From Clostridium_AD sp050717545 (GTDB lineage: Bacteria > Bacillota > Clostridia > Clostridiales > Clostridiaceae), in NCBI RefSeq assembly GCF_050717545.1, contig NZ_JBOITN010000024.1, positions 1-64,000 on the forward strand: a stretch of DNA of 64,000 nt. Direction: 5' to 3'. The notes beneath the pieces were generated by a model. That model was given only the letters and a program-made list of their open reading frames with translations, did no database searches and was not told where the DNA came from. Position numbers and translations under genes: made by a program. Shown in pieces: positions 24,339-34,101 of the stretch (positions within the stretch are counted from its first letter, which is position 1; every line of letters begins with the position of its first letter).

Positions 24339-27125
24339 ATGAACATAGATAAAATAGGTATTCCATTAAAAGGTTTTGCTGAATTTAGTAGAAAAGTAGC
24401 GGCGCAGGGTGCTGTGCTGTTAAAAAATGAAGAACAAAATCTTCCTATTAGGGAAGGGGAGAGCGTTTCTATTTTTGGAAGAACTCAAATTAATTATTAT
24501 AAAAGTGGAACAGGTTCAGGAGGTAGTGTAAATGTTGAATACACAACCAATCTTCTGGAAGGTCTTCGAAATAAGAAAAAAATACAAGTCAATGAAGAGT
24601 TAGCTACTATATATGAGAGATGGATTGAAGAGAATCCATTTGACAATGGTGGAGGTGGATGGGCTGCAGAGCCATGGCACCAAGAGGAAATGCCTTTAAC
24701 TGATAAATTAGTATCAGAAGCTAGTTATAAATCCAGTAAAGCAATAGTTGTTATTGGACGTACTGCTGGAGAAGATCAGGATAATTCAGATGCACAGGGA
24801 AGTTATAAGTTAACGACCCAGGAAAAAGAAATGATTAAGTTAGTAACTAAACACTTTAAACAGGTAGTGGTTGTACTCAATGTATCTAACATCATTGATA
24901 TGAGTTGGATAAATGATGAAGGTTACCTAAATCCTATTAAGAGTGTTATATATGTATGGCATGGTGGAATGGAAGGTGCTAATGCCGCTGCAGACGTTCT
25001 AGTTGGAGATGTTACGCCAAGCGGAAAGCTTACAGATACCATTGCTTATTCTATTAATGATTACCCATCAACAATTAATTATGGTGGGGAGCTTAAGAAT
25101 TATTATCAGGAAGATATTTATGTAGGCTACCGTTATTTTGAGACGTTTTGCCCGCAGAAGGTTCAGTTTGAGTTTGGCTTCGGTTTATCTTATACAGAGT
25201 TTACGATAAATCCTGGACAAGGACGAATTGTTACAAAGGATAGCAAAGAATATTTTGAAGTGGAAGTTAGCGTGAAAAACATTGGAACAAAATATTCAGG
25301 TAAAGAAGTAGTTCAAGTCTATTATGAAGCTCCACAAGGAATGTTAGGTAAGGCAGCACGAATACTAGGAGCATTTACTAAAACTAAATTGATGCAGCCA
25401 GGAGAAACACAAATTATTGCATTAAGTTTCCCTGTTAATAGCATGGCATCCTATGATGATAGTGGTGTTTCAGGGCATGCTTCTTGTTATGTACTAGAAA
25501 GTGGAGAATACAATTTTTACGTAGGAAACAGTGTAAAGAAGATCGAAAAAGTTTTCTTAAGTGAAAAAAACCGTTACTTAGTTGAAACACTTAAGGTAAT
25601 AAAGCAATTGGAGCAAGCTCTGGCACCAACAGAAGACTTTACTAGAATGAAGCCAGGTATTCGAAATAAAAATGGATCTTATGAAATAACTTATGTAGAG
25701 GTACCTAAGCAAACGGAATCATTAGCCAATCGCATTGAGAAAAACCTTCCTCAATCATTATTGAGTACTGGTGATCAAGGATATAAATTAAGAGATGTTT
25801 ATGATAAAAAAGTGAGTATGGAAACTTTTATTGCTCAATTAACGGATGATCAACTTGCAACTATTGTTAGAGGAGAAGGAATGAGTAGCCCATGGGTTAC
25901 AACAGGAACTGCCTCAGCTTTTGGAGGCGTAAGTGATGGTTTATTTAATTATGGAATTCCTATTGCCTGCGCAGCAGACGGTCCTTCAGGTATTCGTATG
26001 GAATCAGGGCTTAAAGCTACACAAGTTTCAATTGGAACATTACTTGCTGCAACTTGGGATGTAAAGCTTGTGGAAGAACTTTATGTAATGGAAGGCCAGG
26101 AATTATTAAGTAATAACATTGATACTCTTTTGGGACCAGGGTTAAATATAAGACGTAGTCCATTAAATGGTCGTAACTTTGAATACTTTTCAGAAGACCC
26201 ATTTATAACAGGTAGTTTTGCAGTAGCCCAAACTCAAGGAATTATGAGGGGTGGATCTAATGCAACCTTGAAACATTTTGCTTGTAACAATCAGGAAAAA
26301 GCACGTTCTTTTGTTGACTCAATTGTTTCTGAACGTGCAACTCGCGAAATCTACTTAAAGGGATTTGAAATGGCAGTTAAACAAGGTGGTGCCAATTCTA
26401 TTATGACGTCATATAATCCTATTAATGGTCACTGGGCAGCATCCAATTATGATTTAAATACCACAATTCTGCGCAATGAATGGGGATTTAAAGGAATAGT
26501 TATGACAGACTGGTGGGCAAAGATGAATGATGTAGTAAAAGGAGGCGTTGGAGACCGCACAAATACAGGATCTATGGTTCGCGCGCAAAATGATTTATAT
26601 ATGGTAGTAAATAATTATGGAGCAGAAATTAATTCTTCAAATGACAATACAATGGAATCCTTAGAAAATGGTTCTTTATCGCGGGGTGAATTACAACGCA
26701 GCGCCATGAATATTTGTGGGTTCTTAATGAATGCACCGGTATTCTTCAAAAATCAGGAGTTTACAGAAGTTGTAGAAAAGTTTGAAGCAAGTAGTGATAT
26801 TTTGAAAGAAAAAGTAGTAGAACTAACTGAAGATGCATTTGTTAAGCCTTCTTTAGAAGAAAGCACCTATTTAAAAGTGTCAAAGGCAGGCATATATCGT
26901 ATTATTACAAATATTAAGTCGCCTGGAAGTTTCTTAGCTCAAACAGCTTGTAATATTATATTAAACGGAAAAATGGCAGCCATCATTCAAACTAATGGTA
27001 CAGATAATGAATTGGTTAAATATAAGTTATTGAAAATTGAACTTGAAGAAGGATTATATGAACTTAAAATTGATGTAATAAAGCCAGGAATACAGATTGA
27101 TTGGATAGAATTTAAACGAGTTTAA
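24339..27125 (+). CDS. Glycoside hydrolase family 3 beta-glucosidase, swapped domain order
   Basis: 928 residues, no signal peptide, so cytoplasmic. The GH3 C-terminal alpha/beta domain comes first (about 20-260, with the site VIGRTAGEDQDN), then a fibronectin-III-like domain (about 300-410), then the GH3 TIM-barrel catalytic domain (about 515-790). The barrel has LKHFACNNQE (Lys645-His646) and the nucleophile Asp724 in GIVMTDWW. This order is known from some ruminococcal and clostridial beta-glucosidases. The last 85 residues look like a beta-sandwich add-on. The ATG at 24339 has TTGGAGG ahead. It probably releases glucose from imported oligosaccharides; the sugar is not decided. Confidence 0.9.
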   Translation: MNIDKIGIPLKGFAEFSRKVAAQGAVLLKNEEQNLPIREGESVSIFGRTQINYYKSGTGSGGSVNVEYTTNLLEGLRNKKKIQVNEELATIYERWIEENPFDNGGGGWAAEPWHQEEMPLTDKLVSEASYKSSKAIVVIGRTAGEDQDNSDAQGSYKLTTQEKEMIKLVTKHFKQVVVVLNVSNIIDMSWINDEGYLNPIKSVIYVWHGGMEGANAAADVLVGDVTPSGKLTDTIAYSINDYPSTINYGGELKNYYQEDIYVGYRYFETFCPQKVQFEFGFGLSYTEFTINPGQGRIVTKDSKEYFEVEVSVKNIGTKYSGKEVVQVYYEAPQGMLGKAARILGAFTKTKLMQPGETQIIALSFPVNSMASYDDSGVSGHASCYVLESGEYNFYVGNSVKKIEKVFLSEKNRYLVETLKVIKQLEQALAPTEDFTRMKPGIRNKNGSYEITYVEVPKQTESLANRIEKNLPQSLLSTGDQGYKLRDVYDKKVSMETFIAQLTDDQLATIVRGEGMSSPWVTTGTASAFGGVSDGLFNYGIPIACAADGPSGIRMESGLKATQVSIGTLLAATWDVKLVEELYVMEGQELLSNNIDTLLGPGLNIRRSPLNGRNFEYFSEDPFITGSFAVAQTQGIMRGGSNATLKHFACNNQEKARSFVDSIVSERATREIYLKGFEMAVKQGGANSIMTSYNPINGHWAASNYDLNTTILRNEWGFKGIVMTDWWAKMNDVVKGGVGDRTNTGSMVRAQNDLYMVVNNYGAEINSSNDNTMESLENGSLSRGELQRSAMNICGFLMNAPVFFKNQEFTEVVEKFEASSDILKEKVVELTEDAFVKPSLEESTYLKVSKAGIYRIITNIKSPGSFLAQTACNIILNGKMAAIIQTNGTDNELVKYKLLKIELEEGLYELKIDVIKPGIQIDWIEFKRV

Positions 27126-27168
27126 ATGAAAAGTGCTTTGATAATAGCACAGGAATTATAGAATTTTG

Positions 27169-27207
27169 GATAAGAGGTATAGCAAGGGTTTGTTATACCT
27201 CTTATTT
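27169..27207 (+). terminator. Terminator after GH3
   Basis: AAGAGGTATAGCAA pairs with TTTGTTATACCTCTT, followed by a T-rich tail. It is a diverged copy of the terminators at 15711 and 30081. Confidence 0.85.
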
Positions 27208-27280
27208 ATGGTGTATTATATTTTACTAATACTAATATTTATAATATAATTAGCATAAAAAGATTAGCTTAGAGAGGATT

Positions 27281-28228
27281 TTGATTATTTTGAAAAACAA
27301 AAATATTTTTAAAAGCAAGAAATTCGTTGCAATTGTTGCCACATTCTGTTGTTTATTATGGGGAAGTGCTTATCCTGCAATAAAAAATGGGTACATATTA
27401 TTTAATATTTCTCCAAGTGATATATCATCAAAACTTGTATTTGCTGGATATAGGTTTGTGATAGCAGGGATCGTCCTTCTTGTTATAGCACAATTGTCTG
27501 GGAAAAAAGTATTTAGCATTTCTATTAAAAATATTCAAAATGTATTTTTGCTAGGGATTATTCAAACAGCAATACATTATGTATTTTTTTATGTGGGAGT
27601 TTCAAACACTAGCGGCGTAAAAAGTTCTATAATGAATTCTACTGTTGCATTTTTCAGTGTTATATTAGCTCATTATATATATAAAAATGATAAGTTAACT
27701 ATGCAAAAAATAATTGGTTGCGTTGTAGGATTTATAGGGGTTATGATTGTTAATTTTAGCGCCGACTTATTGAATTTCTCTTTTAGTTTTAATGGAGAAG
27801 GGTTTGTGATAATTGCGGCATTTATATTTTCAGTAAGTGCTATTTATGTAAAAAAACTTACCGAAAGTATAGATGTAATGCTGATAACTGGGTATAGCCT
27901 TTTTATTGGAGGCACATTATTAACCTTAATTGGTGTTACTTTAGGTGGTAGAGTAAATCATTTCACAATGATTTCATCATCATTGTTAATTTATATGGCA
28001 CTACTATCAGCAGTAGCTTTTTCATTATGGAATTTACTTTTAAAATATAATAAAGTAAGTCAAGTATCTATTTATAATTTTTTTACACCGATTTTTGGAG
28101 CAATACTTTCAGCTATCTTTCTGGGAGAAAACATATTTGAATTTAAGAACGGTATAGCTTTAATGTTAGTATGTGTGGGTATTTGGATGGTTAATAAACA
28201 AAAAATCTATATTAAAATTATTAGATAG
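27281..28228 (+). CDS. EamA/DMT family transporter
   Basis: 315 residues with ten hydrophobic segments in two EamA repeats (about 12-150 and 165-305). CLLWGSAYPAIKNGY at the N-terminus is typical of drug/metabolite transporters. It could export amino acids or other metabolites; the substrate cannot be told. Two TTG starts are possible: 27281 (AGAGAGG only 3 bases ahead) and 27290 (12 bases ahead), so the exact start is uncertain. It is monocistronic. Confidence 0.87.
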   Translation: MIILKNKNIFKSKKFVAIVATFCCLLWGSAYPAIKNGYILFNISPSDISSKLVFAGYRFVIAGIVLLVIAQLSGKKVFSISIKNIQNVFLLGIIQTAIHYVFFYVGVSNTSGVKSSIMNSTVAFFSVILAHYIYKNDKLTMQKIIGCVVGFIGVMIVNFSADLLNFSFSFNGEGFVIIAAFIFSVSAIYVKKLTESIDVMLITGYSLFIGGTLLTLIGVTLGGRVNHFTMISSSLLIYMALLSAVAFSLWNLLLKYNKVSQVSIYNFFTPIFGAILSAIFLGENIFEFKNGIALMLVCVGIWMVNKQKIYIKIIR

Positions 28229-28585
28229 TCTCTTGCTATTTTAAGGATCAATTTTTAGAATGTTGTTAAAGGCTTTAAATATTATTATGAATAAAAGTGT
28301 TAACTTGAAGAAACTTGATAAAATATTAACATAGTGGTACTATCTTACTGTGATAAAATTATTGTTCCAAGAAATATATTAATGACAAACGATATATAGT
28401 GGGACAAGCTATCATTTAAGATGGATTTATGAATTAGCTTGTGGTTTATGATAAATTGATGTAATAGTTAATAGTTTTGTTATATGAATTCTAAATGATA
28501 GGTAGTAAATAACTTATACTCATTTTTAAAAGGTCTAAATTTGAGGTTTACAACTTACATTACAATAATAGGAGAAGTGATATAT
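28229..28585 (+). other. Intergenic region upstream of the hydrogenase
   Basis: About 355 bases without a supported gene. AT-rich, with a possible -35/-10 set near 28461-28492. I looked for a Rex-type TTGTTAA-N4-TTAACAA site and saw only separated half sites (TGTTAA near 28299 and TTAACA near 28327), so redox control is not supported. Confidence 0.35.
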
Positions 28586-30061
28586 TTGAAGCATTTTGAT
28601 AATGATATACAGCTTATAAAATATGAGGTAATTAGGGAAGTAGTTAAACTTTCTATTAAAGGAACACTCAAAAAAGAGGGTAAAAACTTATTTAAGGTAC
28701 TTGTTCCAGGACCTAAAGCAAAAACACGTTGTTGTATTCATAAAGAAAGAGCCGTTATTGGAGAACGAATTAAACTTGCAATGGGTGGAAATAAAAAGAA
28801 TAAAAATATTATTGAAGTAATAAGTACTGCTTGTGATGAATGTCCTATACAACGTTTCACAGTAACAGAAGGATGTAGGGGATGTATAACTCATAAATGT
28901 ATTCAAGTCTGTCCTGTGGGTGCAATTCATTCTATAAACAGAAGGTCTTATATTGACCCAAATAAATGTATAGAATGTGGAAAATGCAAAGCTGCGTGCC
29001 CGTACAATGCGATTTCTGATGTTATGAGACCTTGTCGTAGAGCATGCAATGCAGGTGCCTTAAGTTTTGATGAAGATAAAAAGGCAGTAATTGATGATGA
29101 AAAATGTACACAATGTGGTGCTTGTGTGTATCAATGTCCTTTTGGTGCGATTATGGACAAATCATCAGTTGTAGATGTTACTAATTTATTAGAAAAATCT
29201 AAAAAAGATGAAAGTATACATGTATATGCTGTATATGCACCTGCAATTGCTAGCCAATTTACATATGCTAAAATTGGTCAAGTAGTTTCAGGTATAAAGA
29301 AAATGGGTTTTGTTGACGTAATAGAAGTTGCACTTGGTGCAGATATGGTAGTTCAAAATGAAACAAAAGAATTTATAGAAACAATTGAAGAGCTTAAAAC
29401 GATGACAAGCTCTTGTTGCCCTGCTTTTGTTTCATACATCAAAAAGAATTATCCAGAACTCGGTAAACATGTTTCAAGTACAGTTTCACCGATGATTGCA
29501 ATCTCTAAACTTATTAAAAAAACAGATCCAACATCTAAAGTTGTATTTATAGGACCTTGTACTGCTAAAAAAATGGAAATAAAACAAGAAGATTTAAAGG
29601 GAATTACTGATTATGTATTGACTTTTGAAGAACTTCAAGCAATGCTTGATGCTTATGAAATAGATATTTCAGAGTGTGAGGATCTTCCATTAAATAATGC
29701 ATCTTATTACGGAAGAATTTTTGCAAGATCTGGTGGACTTACAGAGGCAGTAAAACACTTAGTTGATGAGCAAAATGTAAATGTAGAATTAAAGCCTATA
29801 AGTTGCGATGGTCTTATTGAGTGTGATAAAGCGTTGAAATTATTGAAATTCAATAGATCAGCCGGTAATTTTATAGAAGGAATGGCCTGTAGTGGGGGAT
29901 GTATAGGGGGTGCAACTGCTCTTCACCATACTCCAAAAGACAAAAATGAAGTAAATAAATATGGAAAGTTAGCAATGGAAGAAAATGCTATTGAAACACT
30001 TAGAGTAATAAAGGTTCAGGAAGTTGATATGCACCGTGGTAAAGACTTTATGACTAAATAA
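28586..30061 (+). CDS. Monomeric [FeFe] hydrogenase, group B type
   Basis: 491 residues. An N-terminal region with several cysteines (TRCCIHKE, TACDECPIQRF, CRGCITHKC) precedes two 4Fe-4S ferredoxin motifs (CIECGKCKAACP, CTQCGACVYQCP). The H-cluster domain has the three signatures: TSSCCPAFV, GPCTAKKMEIK and MACSGGCIGG. The Ala after CTAK-type spacing and the lack of an N-terminal 2Fe-2S domain fit the clostridial group B enzymes, whose role (H2 evolution or sensing) is poorly known. The TTG at 28586 follows AGGAGAAG and matches the usual MKHFDND start. It needs HydEFG; hydG is at 51660. Confidence 0.88.
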   Translation: MKHFDNDIQLIKYEVIREVVKLSIKGTLKKEGKNLFKVLVPGPKAKTRCCIHKERAVIGERIKLAMGGNKKNKNIIEVISTACDECPIQRFTVTEGCRGCITHKCIQVCPVGAIHSINRRSYIDPNKCIECGKCKAACPYNAISDVMRPCRRACNAGALSFDEDKKAVIDDEKCTQCGACVYQCPFGAIMDKSSVVDVTNLLEKSKKDESIHVYAVYAPAIASQFTYAKIGQVVSGIKKMGFVDVIEVALGADMVVQNETKEFIETIEELKTMTSSCCPAFVSYIKKNYPELGKHVSSTVSPMIAISKLIKKTDPTSKVVFIGPCTAKKMEIKQEDLKGITDYVLTFEELQAMLDAYEIDISECEDLPLNNASYYGRIFARSGGLTEAVKHLVDEQNVNVELKPISCDGLIECDKALKLLKFNRSAGNFIEGMACSGGCIGGATALHHTPKDKNEVNKYGKLAMEENAIETLRVIKVQEVDMHRGKDFMTK

Positions 30062-30080
30062 ATTGAAATTTATGTTTTAA

Positions 30081-30127
30081 AAATAAGAAGAGATATAGCA
30101 AAATTTTGCTATATCTCTTCTTATTTA
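30081..30127 (+). terminator. Terminator after hydrogenase, bidirectional
   Basis: A perfect palindrome of about 22 bp per arm, AAATAAGAAGAGATATAGC and its complement around AAAATTTT. It also faces the end of the convergent opu operon. Confidence 0.95.
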
Positions 30128-30146
30128 ATTAACTATGCAAAAATAA

Positions 30147-31739
30147 TTATTTTATTAATTTATTTTCTTTTAAAAATTCTTCTGCAACTATCGTTGGCTC
30201 TTCTCCAAGTTTATCAACTTTATAATTCAAGTCTGTCATTTTCTCAACTGATATTTTGCCACCCAATTTATTAATTAAATCCTTGAGTTCTGGATGATTT
30301 TTGAGAGTTTTACTACTAATTATTGGCACACAATCATAATTTGGGAAGAAATGTTTATCATCCTTTAACATCTTAAGTTTATATGATTTTAACAATCCTT
30401 CTGTCATAAATGCATCTATAACATCTACTTTTTTATTGCCTATAGCTGAATATCTAAGACCTCCATCAATTGAACTAAAGCTTTTAAATTTAAAGTTATA
30501 TGTCTTAATTATTCCTGGATAACCATCTGCTCTATTACAAAATTCTAATGTAGCACCGAGTGTAAGCTTACTGCCTACTTTTGCAAGATCTGAAATGGTC
30601 TCAAGATTATACTTTTTGGCTGTGTCTTGTCTTACAGATAATGTGTAAGTATCATTGAAACCAAAAGGTTTTAGCCAAGTTATACCATAGTTTTTGATGT
30701 AATAATCACTTACAACTTTATATGCTTTATCTGGGTCATTAATTGGTGCTTTCTTCATAATACCAACTAAACTCATTCCGGTATATTCAGGATAAATATC
30801 TATTTCACCAGTTTTTAACGCAGTATATGCAAGGCCTGAACCTCCTAAATTTAATTTTTGTTCTACTTTTAGATTTGTATTTTTTTCTATTAACGTTGCA
30901 ATCATGTTACCGAGTATTATCTGTTCAGAACTGTTGTAGCTACCTACCACAATTGGGTCACTTTTTTTACTGTACATGTATGTGCCGCCAGCTATTAATA
31001 TAATGGCTAAACTGCTAGCTATGATTTTTTGTGTTTTATTAAATTTATGTTTTTTTCTCTTAGACAATTTAATTGTTCCATCTGCTTTTCTAATTCCTGG
31101 AGGTGTTACCCCTTGTTCAATTTTCTCTACAATGGAATCCATTAATAGTGCTAGTAAACATGCAGGAATTGCTCCGGCTAGAATCATATTATTATCTACA
31201 GTTTGCACTCCTGAGAATACCATATATCCTAGTCCACCTGCACCAATAAATGCCGCAATTGTCATAAGTCCCACAGCAGTAACTGCTGATATTCTTATAC
31301 CAGTCATAATTACTGGGAATGCAAGGGGTAATTGAACCAGATTAAGGACTTGTTTATTAGTCATGCCCATTCCCTTAGATGACTCAATTACATCCGGATT
31401 TATATTCATAAGTCCGGTATAGGTATTTTTTATAATAGGAAGTAGTGAATATAAAAACACCATAAGTATTGCTGGTGCACTACCTATTCCCATGAGTGGT
31501 ATTAAAAATCCTAATAAAGCTAAACTTGGTACCGCTTGTATTAAATTCGCAACGCCTATAACTGGTCCAGCGAGCTTCTTAACTCTAGATATTAATATAC
31601 CTAATGGAATACCAACAATAATTGCAATAACTACAGCAAATACCGTGAGTTCAATGTGTTGAAGTGTTAAATCTAATATCTCTGAATGTCTTGAAATTAC
31701 AAAATCTTTAAAACTAACTATTGAATGTATTATACCCAT
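30147..31739 (-). CDS. Osmoprotectant ABC permease fused to substrate-binding domain
   Basis: 530 residues. Residues 1-215 are an OpuCB/ProW-like permease with six helices and the segment ISAVTAVGLMTIAAFIGAGGLG. After a membrane anchor (about 237-256) comes an OpuAC/OpuCC-type glycine betaine/choline-binding domain (about 262-528), with GGSGLAYTALKTGEIDIYPEYTG. Such fusions put the binding protein on the permease. Its start overlaps the ATPase stop by one base. The terminator at 30081 follows. The substrate (betaine, carnitine, choline or proline) is not decided. Confidence 0.9.
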   Translation of the reverse strand: MGIIHSIVSFKDFVISRHSEILDLTLQHIELTVFAVVIAIIVGIPLGILISRVKKLAGPVIGVANLIQAVPSLALLGFLIPLMGIGSAPAILMVFLYSLLPIIKNTYTGLMNINPDVIESSKGMGMTNKQVLNLVQLPLAFPVIMTGIRISAVTAVGLMTIAAFIGAGGLGYMVFSGVQTVDNNMILAGAIPACLLALLMDSIVEKIEQGVTPPGIRKADGTIKLSKRKKHKFNKTQKIIASSLAIILIAGGTYMYSKKSDPIVVGSYNSSEQIILGNMIATLIEKNTNLKVEQKLNLGGSGLAYTALKTGEIDIYPEYTGMSLVGIMKKAPINDPDKAYKVVSDYYIKNYGITWLKPFGFNDTYTLSVRQDTAKKYNLETISDLAKVGSKLTLGATLEFCNRADGYPGIIKTYNFKFKSFSSIDGGLRYSAIGNKKVDVIDAFMTEGLLKSYKLKMLKDDKHFFPNYDCVPIISSKTLKNHPELKDLINKLGGKISVEKMTDLNYKVDKLGEEPTIVAEEFLKENKLIK

Positions 31740-32866
31740 TACGCCTCATCCTCCTGGTCAATATACTGATTGCTTAAAACAATTAATAAGCTACTTTCAG
31801 TAATTAGACCAACTAATTTTGAAGTATTGTCTACAACTGGAACATATCCAATTTTAAGCTCATTCATTAGATTTAAAATGTCTACTAAAGAATCTTCTAT
31901 ATTAACAGTTTTAATTTTTGTTCCCATAATAGTATTTACTTTTAGAGAACCTTTGTAGTTTCTTATAATGTCTTTTATAGTAATGATTCCTTCAAGTTCA
32001 TCTTGTTTATTAATAATTAATAAACTGTCCACTTTGTTTGCCTTCATGATTTCTAAAGCTTGGACTACTGTTCTGTTACCACTAGTTGTAATTGGCTCTG
32101 TAATCATAATATCCTTAGCTTTTATAAAGCCTGGCTGCTGCCATATTCTGTTTTTACCTATAAATTCTTCAACGAAAGAATCAGCAGGATTATTTAAAAT
32201 TTCTTCTGGAGTATCAAATTGAACGATACTTCCACCCTTCATAATACAAATTCTATCACCAAGTTTAAGTGCTTCATCCATATCATGAGTTACAAAAATA
32301 ATTGTTTTTTTATACTCTTGCTGAAGATTAAATAATTCATCTTGAAGTTGATTTCTAGTAATTGGGTCTAAAGCACTGAAGGGCTCGTCCATAAGAATAA
32401 TATCAGGATTTGTTGCAAACGCTCTAGCTACACCAATCCTTTGTTGTTGACCTCCGCTTAATTCACAAGGATATCTGTCTATGTATAATTTAGGATCCAT
32501 ATGGACCATTTCTAAAAGTTCAATTGTCCTTGTATGTATTTGATCTTCAGTCCATTTTTCAAGTCTTGGAATTATTCCAACATTTTCGCCTACAGTCATA
32601 TGGGGTAAAAGTCCTGTTTGCTGTATGACATATCCCATATTACGTCTAAGTTTAATTGTATCTTCCTTTAATATGTCTTTACCATTTAAGTATATGTTAC
32701 CTGAAGTTGGCGAAATTAGTTTGTTAATCATTTTTAATGATGTGGTTTTACCACAACCACTTTGGCCTACGATAACAACAAATTCCCCTTTGTTAACGGT
32801 AAAACTAATATCTTTAATTACTGCCTGGTTTTTGAAAGTTTTGTGTATGTTCTTGAACTCTAACAT
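31739..32866 (-). CDS. Osmoprotectant ABC transporter ATPase with CBS domains
   Basis: 375 residues of the OpuCA/ProV family. Walker A GQSGCGKTT, signature LSGGQQQRIGVARAF, Walker B DIILMDEPFSALDP and the switch FVTHDMDEAL are all intact. Two CBS domains occupy about 255-370; in this family they sense ionic strength. The ATG at 32866 follows GAGGAGAG; the TTG upstream lies in that site. It is the first gene of a two-gene operon with the permease-binding protein fusion, which imports compatible solutes under osmotic stress. Confidence 0.92.
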   Translation of the reverse strand: MLEFKNIHKTFKNQAVIKDISFTVNKGEFVVIVGQSGCGKTTSLKMINKLISPTSGNIYLNGKDILKEDTIKLRRNMGYVIQQTGLLPHMTVGENVGIIPRLEKWTEDQIHTRTIELLEMVHMDPKLYIDRYPCELSGGQQQRIGVARAFATNPDIILMDEPFSALDPITRNQLQDELFNLQQEYKKTIIFVTHDMDEALKLGDRICIMKGGSIVQFDTPEEILNNPADSFVEEFIGKNRIWQQPGFIKAKDIMITEPITTSGNRTVVQALEIMKANKVDSLLIINKQDELEGIITIKDIIRNYKGSLKVNTIMGTKIKTVNIEDSLVDILNLMNELKIGYVPVVDNTSKLVGLITESSLLIVLSNQYIDQEDEA

Positions 32867-33129
32867 GTGATCTCTCCTCAATAATTAATCAGAAGTTAGC
32901 TAATTTATATTAATTAGAACTAACAACCTACATGATATCATAGGCATGTCTGTTTGGAAAACACCATAAACTATGAACAAAAGTGGCAGGTCTATCAATA
33001 GAAGGCTATAGGTGATATAGGTATAAAAATGAAACATATGCTAGATAATGGTACCATTATTGGCAATTTGGCGATTTATAGGTGTCGAATATAGAATATT
33101 TATGGGTAATTTGATTTTTAAATATATAT
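32867..33129 (-). promoter_or_regulatory. Upstream region of the osmoprotectant operon
   Basis: No gene. A perfect 16-bp palindrome ATAATGGTACCATTAT lies at 33045-33060, about 180 bp before the opu start on the minus strand, a plausible but unproven operator. Nothing else is recognised. Confidence 0.4.
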
Positions 33130-33166
33130 AGCAAGAGCATCCATAATTGGATGCTCTTGCTTTTAT
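33130..33166 (-). terminator. Terminator after the LiaF-like gene
   Basis: AGCAAGAGCATCCA pairs with TGGATGCTCTTGCT, with T-rich sequence on both sides; it lies 24 bp past the minus-strand gene. Confidence 0.9.
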
Positions 33167-33189
33167 GAAAATAATAATTTGAATATTAA

Positions 33190-33888
33190 TTAATTACGAT
33201 GATCTGAGTTTTTTATATCTACCCCACCAAAAGCCACAAAGCAATGCAGAGTTAAAACGGGTGCGTCTGCGTTAACATAGTTTTTGTTGTAAGTTTTATT
33301 TGACCATCCTCCAAAGATGGGAATGCCTTTTACTACAACAATCCAATCTATTGGAACTATTATATTAATCCCACCAAAAGCGGATGTTATATCTATATTT
33401 GCACCTTCATTTGTAAGAGAAGCATTGCTTAAATCCATATCAATTCCACCGAAAATTGCAACAAGGTTACCACCACTAAAGTTTTTAGAGGTATTCCTAG
33501 TTTTTACACCTGAAAAAAGGGCTAAATTGTCTACTACATCTTGATTAATTTCTCTTTTAATGAATTCATGATTTGTTTTTCTGAAAGTTTTAGGAAATAA
33601 CATTGACACACCGATAGCTATAATTATGGCAGGCCAAAAAAATCTCATTAGATTAAAACTAAAAATGTTGAGCTCTCGTATTTGAAAGAAAACACCGATG
33701 GCAATGAATGTAATACCAGAAGTTTTAGAAGCAGAATTCCTACTCAACTTACTTAATCCAGTTCCTATTAATATAAGTGGCCACCATGTTGCTAATATGT
33801 TACCAAAATTCCAAAGTCCTAGTTGATCAAATACCACTCCAAGGCCAACTAATATAAATATGATACCTAAATTAAAATTATTTCTCAA
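33190..33888 (-). CDS. LiaF-like membrane protein
   Basis: 232 residues. Residues 1-100 contain about four membrane helices with the DUF5668-type GIIFILVGLGVVFDQLG and WWPLILIGTGL patterns. Residues 125-225 form a beta-rich domain with repeated AIFGGID, SAFGGIN and VAFGGVD motifs, as in the C-terminal domain of LiaF/YvqF, an inhibitor in cell-envelope stress sensing. No LiaRS genes are adjacent. The TTG start follows GGGGG by 7 bases. It is divergent from the 34102 gene. Confidence 0.8.
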   Translation of the reverse strand: MRNNFNLGIIFILVGLGVVFDQLGLWNFGNILATWWPLILIGTGLSKLSRNSASKTSGITFIAIGVFFQIRELNIFSFNLMRFFWPAIIIAIGVSMLFPKTFRKTNHEFIKREINQDVVDNLALFSGVKTRNTSKNFSGGNLVAIFGGIDMDLSNASLTNEGANIDITSAFGGINIIVPIDWIVVVKGIPIFGGWSNKTYNKNYVNADAPVLTLHCFVAFGGVDIKNSDHRN

Positions 33889-34056
33889 AACAATTCCCCC
33901 TAAAATATTCTTTATAATTATTTAAATATAATTAATAGCAGACTTAATTAATTATATGCGTATTATTATACTATAATATGATAGTAATAAATTTTATAAT
34001 ATTTAAATCTTTCAGAATGTAAAGAACTATTGATATTTTAACAAATAATGGTATAG

Positions 34057-34084
34057 TTAAATGTAAAGAAGGTTTAACATTTAA
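34057..34084 (+). promoter_or_regulatory. Inverted repeat before the membrane protein/XRE pair
   Basis: TTAAATGT and ACATTTAA form a perfect 8-bp inverted repeat with a 12-bp spacer ending at the ribosome site. It could bind the XRE regulator encoded in the same unit; this is inference. Confidence 0.4.
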
Positions 34085-34101
34085 GGGGGATGAGATATAA
34101 A

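Noticed and set aside
28290..28335. Possible Rex binding site upstream of hydrogenase
   Set aside because: Half sites TGTTAA and TTAACA are far apart and do not form the Rex dyad.
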